A stretch of DNA of 33,291 nucleotides from JBFGCA01 sp041567315 (lineage in GTDB: Bacteria; Acidobacteriota; Thermoanaerobaculia; Multivoradales; JAHEKO01), in contig JBFGCA010000045.1 of assembly GCA_041567315.1 (NCBI GenBank), positions 1-33,291 of the forward strand, in the 5' to 3' direction. Made by a program: the position numbers and the translations under genes. Every line of letters begins with the position of its first letter. The stretch's first letter is position 1. The notes below the pieces were generated by a model. The model was not told the origin of the DNA and did no database searches. It saw only the letters and a list, made by a program, of their open reading frames with translations. Positions 27,759 to 33,291 of the stretch are shown in pieces.

Positions 27759-30700
27759 CTACGGGTTCACCAGGTCGATCCAGGTGCGCATGGCGCCGGT
27801 GCTGCAGCCGAACTTGACGTGGCCCTGGCCGAGGCCGAGGGCGTCGATGATCTGCTCGCACGAGCAACCGCCGGTCTGCTGGACGGTGAACGGGTCGACC
27901 ACCGGCGGCAGCGACGTCCGCTCGCCGACCGGTCCCGACCGGCCCGGCGGCGGCGTGGTGTCGAAGATGCCGTCGCCGTCGACCAGCGCCCAGCGGTTGA
28001 CGCCGAGCCGCTGGCTGGGCACCGTGGCCTCGGGGATCACGGTCTCCGGGCAGACGTCGACGTCGTCGGCGACGCCGTCGGTGTCCTCGTCCTTCATCAG
28101 GTAGAGCACCAGCCCGTCGTGGTCCGAGGAGCGCAGCGGCGTCGAGTCGTCGTTGATCAGGTCGACCGCCGCGTCGGCGTTACCGCGCCCGTACTCGAGG
28201 CCGCGCGAGAACGGAGCGAGGCCTTGAGAGATCAGGGCATGGTCGAGGACCTGGGCGCTGCCCCGGAAGATGAACGAGTAGCGCTCCGCGGCCGGCAGAC
28301 CCAGCACCTCGTTGGCGAGGTCCGGGTCGACGTAGTCGCTGGGATCGACCACCAGGTCGTCGTCGTCCACGAAGTCGCCGGCGATCCGGCCCACCGCGTC
28401 GACGTAGCCGTCGGTGAACTCGAAGGCGTTGAAGTCGCCGACCACCGCCAGATGGACCTCGGAGTCGGCGTCCTGCAGGGCCTGGACCTTCTGGGCGATG
28501 GAGTTGGCCTGCTGCAGCCGCTTCTCGCGCACCCGCGGCCCGTCCGTCGGCGAGTCGATGCCGCCCAGCGAGCGGTTGTGCACGCCCATGACGGCGATCG
28601 GGAACTCGCCGAAGTCGAGCAGGCAGCGGCCCTCGAGCAGCAGCGGCGGCCGGTCGTGGAGGATGTCGTCGACGAGGTTGACGGGGTCGAAATAGGTCTC
28701 GGTCAGCCCCAGCTGGGTGACGGCGTCGACGGCAATCGAGTCGCGCACCAGGAAGCCGTTGTCGATGGTGCCGACGTCGTTGCCCTCTTCGAGGAAGGCG
28801 GCGTAGACCACCGCCGGATCCAGGACCGAGATCGCGGCCGCCAGGTCCTCGAGCACCCCGAGCTTCTCGGCCTCCTGGACCGCCAGCACGTCGGGGGCGT
28901 CGAGCACGTCGAGGACGTAGGCGGCGAACTTGGCCAGCCGGCGGGCGTACTCGGCGCTCGACACCACCGCGTCGTCGCGCACCTCGCCCATGAAGTTCAT
29001 GTCCGGCGGGTCGTCCACGTCGTCGAACAGCCGGAAGAGATTGAGGCTGCCGACCGTGAACTCTCCCGGATCGCGCGGCCGCACCGGGACCGGCAGCGGC
29101 GCCGGGGTGAAGGCGAGCTGATTGGGCCACAGCTCGTAGCCGCCGAACTCGAAGCCGAGGACCCCGGTGGCGCTGAACGACGAGCCGGCGGGGATGATCT
29201 GGTTGGGCAGCCCCAGCTTGTCGGGGTCGAGCTCGAAGACCTCGGGGTTGCCGTCCCACACCGGCAGCCCGCCGAGACCGGGGAACTCGATTCCCGGTTC
29301 GCGGAAGGTGCGGGCCGAGGCCGCGGTGATGTGCACCTCGGCGATCGGGTCGGGGGTGAAGCGCTGGTTGGGCCCGGTGACCGTGCCGTCGGCAATCTCG
29401 ACCAGCATGCCCTCGTAGCACTCGAACTCGAGGGCGCAGCTCGGGGCGAGCGGGTCCGGCGTCGGGACGACGGCATTGAAGGCCACCGGCGGCGGCACGA
29501 TGCCGCTGCCGACGACGCTGACCGCCGGCGAGCCGGCGATCTCGGTCAGGCCGAAGAACTCGTTGACGTCACCGAGGACGTCCACCAGGTCCCCGACGGC
29601 GACCGACGGCGCGCCGCCGGTGAAGACGAAGATGCCGTCCGAGGTGTCGATGTCGCCGTCGGAGAGCGCCGCCGGCGTCTGCATGAAGAAGCCGTCGGGC
29701 GCCAGCGCCGTCACCACGTCGCCGTCTGTCGAGACCAGCTTGCCCGCCAACGGGCTCGCGGCCCCGGAGCCCTGGATCTCGTAGATCTCGGCCGCGACCG
29801 GGCAGCCGTCGAACTGTGAGCCGTCGATCTTGGTGCCGGGCGAGAACAACGTTCCCCCCGAGCCGGCGGCCAGCGTGTGCTTGACGTAGGGCGGGAAGCC
29901 GGTGACGTCCGGATCGAGCGTCAGCGACTGATCGTCGCCGCCCTCGCTGCCGTAGCCGGCGGTCGCCACGTCCTGACTGCCGTCGTTGATGGTCAGGCTG
30001 TCGCCGCTGTTGTTGAGGCCGACGGCCCCGCTCGAGGCAGTCTGGACGACGGTGTTGCCGAAGGCGCCGCTGGGGGCGCCGCCGCCGAAGACGACCACCG
30101 CGCACCCCTCCAGGACGGTGGTGCCGGCGGGGAAGGTGTGGCGCACGCCAGCACCGTCGGCCAGCGTCCAGCCCGAGATGTCGACGTCACCGCCGCTGTT
30201 GTTGACGATCTCGACGAACTCGTCGTCCGAGAAGTCGCGGACGCCATCGCCGTTGGCGTCGCCCGCCAGGCCCGAAGCCGGATCGGCGTGGATCTCGTTG
30301 ATCACCCACGGCGAAGGGCAGCCGCCAAAGCCGCTGCCATCGATCCGCGTCCCGGGCGAGAACAGCGCGCCCCCCGAGCCGGTGGCCAGCGTGTGCTTGA
30401 CGTAGGGCGGCAGGCCGGTGACGTCGGGGTCGAGAGTCAGCGACTGATCGTCACCCCCCTCGTTGCCGTAGCTGGCCGTCGCCACGTCCTGGCCGCCGTC
30501 GTTGAGGGCCAGGCTGTCGCCGCCGTTGTTGAGACCTAGCGCGCCGGTCGAGGCGGTCTGCACCACGCCGTTGCCGAAGGCTCCGGTCGGGGCGCCGCCG
30601 CCGAAGACCACCACCGAGCACTGGTCGGCGACCACCGTCCCGGCGGGAAAGGTGTGGCGCACTCCGGCACCGTCGGCCAGCGTCCAGCCCGAGATGTCGA

Positions 30701-32228
30701 CGGCGCCGCCGCTGTTGTTGACGATCTCGACGAACTCGTCGTCCGAGAAGTCGCGGACGCCGTCGCCGTTGGCGTCCCCCGCCAGGCCCGAGGCCGGGTC
30801 GGCGTGGATCTCGTTGATTACCCAGTCGCTCGGGGGCGCGGCATTGGGGGTCGGCGCATCGTCGCTCGACCAGGTCACCGACAGGTTCTCCGAGGTCTCG
30901 TCGTTGCCGCCGACGCCGTTGCCGCCGGTCTGGGTCTCGGTGCCCTCGGTGAAGTCGATCCGCTGGAATGCGTTGCCGCCGCCGTGCGAACCGGCGGCGA
31001 TGACGTCCTGGAGAGCGATCGCGGTGTCGTCGAGGTAGGCCGAGGTGGCGCTGTCCGCGTCGGGGCCGTCGAGCGAGACGCCGGTCTTGTCGATCGCCTC
31101 GGCCTTGTCGCCCCAGAGCGCATAGTCGACGTCGGTCACCAGGTCGCTGTCGCCGTCCCAGAAATAGAGCACGGCGACCTCGCCGGAGTCGCTCAAGCCC
31201 CCCTGGCCGTTGATCGAGCCGGTCAGCGCCTCGCGCATGTCGGGGACCCCGTCGGCCGAACCGCCGTCCTCGTACAGCTCGTAGGTGGGAAGGACACCGT
31301 AGATCGCGAAGAAATCGTCGGAGCCGGCCATCGACACGGTCTGGAACTCGCCCGGGGCGATCGAGGCGCCGTCCGGGAAGCGGGCATGGAAGTCGCCGAA
31401 GCCGCCGCCGCCGGCGTCGGCGCCGGTGACGATGTTGTAGTAGAAGTCGCCGCCGGGGGCGAAGGTGGCGTCGAACAGGTAGTAGAGCGAGAGGTCGACG
31501 CTCGCCCCGGTGGGGTTGTGGATCTCGACGTACTCACCGCCGGTCGGGGTCACCACCACCTCGGTCAGGAGCAGGGCCGCCGCCGTCGGCACGATCGGTC
31601 CGGTGCAGGTCTGGAGGTGGGCGCCGAGGCCGTCGAAGGTGTCCTCGGCGAAGCCGTCCCACTCGAGCGAGGGGTCGAACGCATCGGTCTCGTCGGCGTC
31701 ACCCTGGCAGACGTCGATCTTGCGGCGCAGGGTCTCGTTCTGCGTGCCGATGCCGCCACCCGACCACTCGGAGCCGGGATCGACGCCCACCTGGCCGATC
31801 GAGTCAATGATCGCCGCAGCCTTGCGCAGCACGATGGCGTCGTCGCCGTTGAAGCTGACGGCGCCGGTGATCTGATCGGCCGCCGCCAGGACGGCGCCGG
31901 TTGCGGAGCTGTTGGCTAGCACGAAGACGTCTCCGTCCGCCACCGTGCCGCTCAGCGAGATCGTCTGGCCGGCGCTGCTGCTGCCGTTGAAGAAGATCTG
32001 GACGTCGTAGTTGCCGGCGCCGAGATCGATGGCGGCACCGGTGCCGTTGAAGATCTCCAGCGCCTTGTTGAACGAACTGCCCTCGACGTATTCCGAGAGG
32101 AACAGCTCGGTCGGCGGCTGGGCGGCGGCCGGCACGGCGAGCGACGCCAGCAGAGTGAGCGCACCCAGCGTCGAGGTCGAAACGAAACGGCGAGCGGGAC
32201 GGCGGGCGGGAACCAGGACGTCGATCAC
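27759..32228 (-). CDS. Secreted ExeM/NucH-like nuclease with multiple lamin-tail domains
   Basis: A 1489-residue exported protein. After a long signal sequence (RRFVSTSTLGALTLLASLAV then PAAAQ) comes an ExeM-type lamin-tail domain (ELFLSEYVEGSSFNKALEIF), another LTD (LLTEVVVTPTGGEYVEI), and two near-identical LTDs at about 469-640 and 641-812. An OB-like region follows (about 813-1000), then an endonuclease/exonuclease/phosphatase domain from about 1055: VLAVQEAEKLG near 1119, MGVHNRSLGG, VVGDFNAFEF near 1262 and SSDHDGL near 1368 supply the metal-binding and catalytic Glu, His, Asp/Asn and His. A thrombospondin-3-like calcium motif (DEDTDGVADDVDVCP) and a Cys-containing C-terminus (GCSCEQIIDALGLGQGHVKF) end it. 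Likely an extracellular DNase or phosphodiesterase. GTG 32228 is chosen for its AAGGAG site and signal peptide; the frame is open further upstream through the promoter. Confidence 0.88.
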   Translation of the reverse strand: MIDVLVPARRPARRFVSTSTLGALTLLASLAVPAAAQPPTELFLSEYVEGSSFNKALEIFNGTGAAIDLGAGNYDVQIFFNGSSSAGQTISLSGTVADGDVFVLANSSATGAVLAAADQITGAVSFNGDDAIVLRKAAAIIDSIGQVGVDPGSEWSGGGIGTQNETLRRKIDVCQGDADETDAFDPSLEWDGFAEDTFDGLGAHLQTCTGPIVPTAAALLLTEVVVTPTGGEYVEIHNPTGASVDLSLYYLFDATFAPGGDFYYNIVTGADAGGGGFGDFHARFPDGASIAPGEFQTVSMAGSDDFFAIYGVLPTYELYEDGGSADGVPDMREALTGSINGQGGLSDSGEVAVLYFWDGDSDLVTDVDYALWGDKAEAIDKTGVSLDGPDADSATSAYLDDTAIALQDVIAAGSHGGGNAFQRIDFTEGTETQTGGNGVGGNDETSENLSVTWSSDDAPTPNAAPPSDWVINEIHADPASGLAGDANGDGVRDFSDDEFVEIVNNSGGAVDISGWTLADGAGVRHTFPAGTVVADQCSVVVFGGGAPTGAFGNGVVQTASTGALGLNNGGDSLALNDGGQDVATASYGNEGGDDQSLTLDPDVTGLPPYVKHTLATGSGGALFSPGTRIDGSGFGGCPSPWVINEIHADPASGLAGDANGDGVRDFSDDEFVEIVNNSGGDVDISGWTLADGAGVRHTFPAGTTVLEGCAVVVFGGGAPSGAFGNTVVQTASSGAVGLNNSGDSLTINDGSQDVATAGYGSEGGDDQSLTLDPDVTGFPPYVKHTLAAGSGGTLFSPGTKIDGSQFDGCPVAAEIYEIQGSGAASPLAGKLVSTDGDVVTALAPDGFFMQTPAALSDGDIDTSDGIFVFTGGAPSVAVGDLVDVLGDVNEFFGLTEIAGSPAVSVVGSGIVPPPVAFNAVVPTPDPLAPSCALEFECYEGMLVEIADGTVTGPNQRFTPDPIAEVHITAASARTFREPGIEFPGLGGLPVWDGNPEVFELDPDKLGLPNQIIPAGSSFSATGVLGFEFGGYELWPNQLAFTPAPLPVPVRPRDPGEFTVGSLNLFRLFDDVDDPPDMNFMGEVRDDAVVSSAEYARRLAKFAAYVLDVLDAPDVLAVQEAEKLGVLEDLAAAISVLDPAVVYAAFLEEGNDVGTIDNGFLVRDSIAVDAVTQLGLTETYFDPVNLVDDILHDRPPLLLEGRCLLDFGEFPIAVMGVHNRSLGGIDSPTDGPRVREKRLQQANSIAQKVQALQDADSEVHLAVVGDFNAFEFTDGYVDAVGRIAGDFVDDDDLVVDPSDYVDPDLANEVLGLPAAERYSFIFRGSAQVLDHALISQGLAPFSRGLEYGRGNADAAVDLINDDSTPLRSSDHDGLVLYLMKDEDTDGVADDVDVCPETVIPEATVPSQRLGVNRWALVDGDGIFDTTPPPGRSGPVGERTSLPPVVDPFTVQQTGGCSCEQIIDALGLGQGHVKFGCSTGAMRTWIDLVNP
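29793..30308 (-). repeat. Lamin-tail-domain tandem repeat, copy 2
   Basis: The second of two adjacent 516-base units within the nuclease gene, starting at WVINEIHADPASGLAGDANG and ending near DGCPVA. By eye it differs from copy 1 at about 24 of 172 residues, so they are roughly 86% identical, and long DNA stretches are nearly unchanged. Confidence 0.85.
30309..30824 (-). repeat. Lamin-tail-domain tandem repeat, copy 1
   Basis: The first 516-base unit (172 codons), directly adjoining copy 2 without spacer and beginning with the same WVINEIHADP block. It includes a DANGDGVRDFSDDE acidic loop that could bind calcium. The exact head-to-tail arrangement and high identity indicate a fairly recent in-frame duplication. 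Confidence 0.85.
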
Positions 32229-32240
32229 GGCAGCTCCTTC

Positions 32241-32273
32241 CGGACGGAGCCGTCCGCTCGCGAGGCGGACGGC
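32241..32273 (-). promoter_or_regulatory. Leader with two mutually exclusive hairpins before the nuclease gene
   Basis: Read on the minus strand, segment A GCCGTCCGC (32265-32273) can pair perfectly over 9 bp with segment B GCGGACGGC (32249-32257) around a 7-base loop. Segment B can instead pair over 6 bp with segment C (CGTCCG, within 32241-32247), which lies directly before the GAAGGAG ribosome site. The leader from the candidate promoter to the start is only about 60 bases, so these hairpins occupy most of it. Choice between A-B and B-C could change access to the ribosome site. This is a by-eye folding. Confidence 0.5.
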
Positions 32274-32294
32274 GGGTTTGGCGGGCCGAGTCCC

Positions 32295-32323
32295 TATTCT
32301 GGTCCAATCCGGGCGCAGGTCAA
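32295..32323 (-). promoter_or_regulatory. Candidate sigma-70 promoter of the nuclease gene
   Basis: On the minus strand TTGACC (32318-32323) is followed after 17 bases by AGAATA (32295-32300). The -35 matches the consensus at 5 of 6 positions and the spacing is ideal; the -10 is weaker. Transcription would start near 32288, giving a leader of about 60 bases before GTG 32228. The remaining gap to the pterin dehydratase stop (32324-32452) shows nothing else I can support. Confidence 0.5.
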
Positions 32324-32452
32324 GAGATATCGACGCTTTGTAATAGGTCGTCGTCCCTCGGCTCGCGGCTCCCGCAGAGCAGACCAGCCCCGATCGACGC
32401 GGCCCTCGCGGCCTGCCTGGACCAGCGCGAGAGTAGAGCTGCTCGGGGACGG

Positions 32453-32782
32453 CTAGGCCAGCCGGTCGGCCTTGGCGGCCCACACGAAGTCGCTCTCGGT
32501 CAGGCCGTCGATCTTGTGGGTGTAGATCTCGAGCCGCACCCGGCCCCAGGTCAGGCAGATCTCGGGGTGGTGGTTGACCTGCTCGGCCAGCTCGCCCACC
32601 CGGTTGGTGAAGGCCAGCGCCTGGGCGAAGTCGGGGAAGCGGTACTCCTTGATCAGGTGGTGGCCGTCGACCACCTGCCAGCCGCCGCCGAGCTGCTGGT
32701 GCAGCCGGTCGAGCTCCTCACCCTCGAGCGGCGGCACGCCGCCCTTGCAGGGTACGCACTCCTTGGCCGCCAGGTCGCTCAT
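32453..32782 (-). CDS. phhB: 4a-hydroxytetrahydrobiopterin dehydratase (PCD/DCoH)
   Basis: A 109-residue pterin-4a-carbinolamine dehydratase, which dehydrates the hydroxylated pterin cofactor formed by aromatic amino acid hydroxylases; some members act instead in molybdopterin metabolism. The family core is clear: LIKEYRFPDFAQALAFTNRV, then ELAEQVNHHPEICLTWGRVR with the active-site His pair, and THKIDGLTESDF. N-terminal CVPCKGG supplies two cysteines, a common decoration in this family. Length is normal. ATG at 32782 is only 19 bases after the tRNA-Asn 3' end, with no independent promoter visible, so it may be transcribed together with the tRNA. No phenylalanine hydroxylase gene is in the window. 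Confidence 0.93.
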   Translation of the reverse strand: MSDLAAKECVPCKGGVPPLEGEELDRLHQQLGGGWQVVDGHHLIKEYRFPDFAQALAFTNRVGELAEQVNHHPEICLTWGRVRLEIYTHKIDGLTESDFVWAAKADRLA

Positions 32783-32801
32783 CGGGTCGCCGGAGGGAGA
32801 G

Positions 32802-32876
32802 TGGCTCCTCGGGAGGGATTCGAACCCCCGACCAATCGGTTAACAGCCGACCACTCTACCACTGAGCTACCGAGGA
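32802..32876 (-). tRNA. tRNA-Asn (anticodon GTT), CCA encoded
   Basis: The minus strand folds into a complete cloverleaf of 75 bases including the CCA. Acceptor TCCTCGG pairs with CCGAGGA, followed by G as discriminator and an encoded CCA. The D-arm has TAGCTCAGTGGTAGAG, the anticodon loop is CTGTTAACC with anticodon GTT, and the T-arm is GTTCGAATCCC. GTT reads asparagine codons AAC and AAU. No flanking integrase, direct repeat or other sign of its use as an attachment site is seen inside the window. Confidence 0.97.
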
Positions 32877-32906
32877 ACAGGGCGGGCCTCGACGACCCGC
32901 GAACTC

Positions 32907-32918
32907 TGAATTCTACCA
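32907..32918 (-). promoter_or_regulatory. Candidate extended -10 promoter of tRNA-Asn
   Basis: The minus strand carries TGGTAGAAT, a TG-N extended -10 with hexamer TAGAAT at 32910-32915, about 34 bases ahead of the mature tRNA 5' end. It lies just beyond the sigma-factor stop codon. The -35 position falls in the end of that gene and matches poorly. Confidence 0.45.
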
Positions 32919-32930
32919 GAAACGGAGGCC

Positions 32931-33291
32931 TTAGGCCGTGTCCAGGAAGGCCTTGAGACGGCTGGCGCGGCTCGGGTGGCGGAGCTTGCGTAGCGCCTTG
33001 GACTCGATCTGCCGGATGCGCTCGCGGGTGACGTTGAAGGAGCGGCCCACCTCCTCGAGGGTGTGCTCCGAGCCGTCGCCCACTCCGAAGCGCATGCGCA
33101 GCACCAGCTCCTCGCGCGGGGTCAGGCTCTTGAGCACGTGCGAGGTCTGGTCGCGCAGGTTGTTGCCGATCACCGACTCGACCGGCGACTCCACCTTCTT
33201 GTCCTCGATGAAATCGCCGAGGTGCGAATCCTCCTCCTCGCCGATCGGGGTCTCGAGCGAGATCGGCTCCTGGGCGATCTTCATGATCTTG
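32931..33291 (-). CDS. rpoD: RNA polymerase primary sigma factor, C-terminus (RpoD-like; N-terminal part outside window)
   Basis: About 119 residues of the C-terminal end are visible; the gene continues beyond the right edge. The sequence covers the end of region 3 (AQEPISLETPIGEEEDSHLG, EDKKVESPVE) and all of region 4: LTPREELVLRMRFGVGDG, HTLEEVGRSFNVTRERIRQI and ESKALRKLRHPSR, the -35-binding helix-turn-helix of sigma-70. The match to primary (group 1/2) sigma factors is very strong, and the ending LKAFLDTA-stop is normal. It supports the view that consensus-like TTGACA/TATAAT promoters are used here. TAA stop at 32931; tRNA-Asn follows 54 bases later. Confidence 0.95.
   Translation of the reverse strand, partial: KIMKIAQEPISLETPIGEEEDSHLGDFIEDKKVESPVESVIGNNLRDQTSHVLKSLTPREELVLRMRFGVGDGSEHTLEEVGRSFNVTRERIRQIESKALRKLRHPSRASRLKAFLDTA

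Noticed and set aside
27819..29819. 666-codon plus-strand open frame opposite the nuclease
   Set aside because: Antisense of the nuclease domain; its apparent repeats only mirror the Asp/Val-rich coding strand.
29793..30824. CRISPR-like or satellite repeat
   Set aside because: Only two 516-base units, in frame and coding for a known domain type; no short repeat-spacer structure exists anywhere in the window.
32229..32483. N-terminal extension of the nuclease to an ATG at 32483
   Set aside because: It would cross the promoter, the hairpins and part of phhB and bury the signal peptide; GTG 32228 with AAGGAG fits better.
32802..32876. tRNA-Asn as the attachment site of an integrated element
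   Set aside because: No integrase, no duplicated 3' tRNA fragment and no change of gene style nearby; the flanks are housekeeping genes.

Overview
The window is a GC-rich (roughly 70% by eye) bacterial chromosome segment from a Gram-negative lineage: it encodes a Wza-like outer-membrane export lipoprotein, an outer-membrane beta-barrel, LPS/capsule-type ABC exporter parts and a primary sigma factor. FecR-like and PEGA proteins, a BTAD/AAA regulator and a lamin-tail-domain secreted nuclease together suggest Acidobacteriota (Thermoanaerobaculia-like) or a relative. That placement is an inference from gene style, not from a marker-gene tree.

Positions 1-23969 form one minus-strand surface-polysaccharide operon, read from right to left. 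It begins with a Wzc-type BY-kinase (21492-23969). Next come an O-antigen ligase/polymerase with TPR repeats and a C-terminal beta-sandwich (18920-21382), a PEGA protein (17767-18903), an SUMF1/FGE-like protein (16820-17743), a CpsB/YwqE PHP-type tyrosine phosphatase (16033-16800), an outer-membrane barrel (14734-16026) and a Wza-like lipoprotein with an extra AMIN-like domain (13245-14480). The operon then switches to sugar synthesis. A pseudaminic-acid-type set comprises pseB, pseC, an spsF-type cytidylyltransferase, a pseG-GNAT fusion and pseI (7730-13216). An ABC-2 permease (wzm) follows. A second nonulosonic-acid set, neuB, neuC and neuA, occupies 3959-6845. The tail holds a 2-hydroxyacid dehydrogenase, a 32-codon ORF, an asparagine-synthetase-like amidotransferase and the ATPase wzt, which is cut by the left edge. 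Nearly every junction from pseB onward is a 4-base ATGA/GTGA overlap or a gap of a few bases, so the genes are probably translationally coupled. No glycosyltransferase or Wzx flippase is visible; these must lie left of the window or elsewhere.

Positions 24000-27700 hold a divergent FecR-like exported protein with a clear intrinsic terminator, a BTAD/AAA-ATPase transcriptional activator on the minus strand and, divergent from it, a small conserved-looking 82-aa protein. Positions 27759-32228 encode a 1489-aa secreted ExeM/NucH-like nuclease with several lamin-tail domains, two of them a recent tandem duplication; its leader can form two mutually exclusive hairpins. The right end is housekeeping: pterin-4a-carbinolamine dehydratase, tRNA-Asn(GTT) and the C-terminus of an RpoD-type sigma factor.

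The points most worth following are the two nonulosonic-acid pathways interleaved with a split ABC exporter inside a Wza/Wzc/Wzy-type locus, the PseG-acetyltransferase and AMIN-Wza fusions, a 169-bp MITE-like inverted-repeat element exactly at the barrel gene's stop codon, and the switch-like leader of the nuclease gene.
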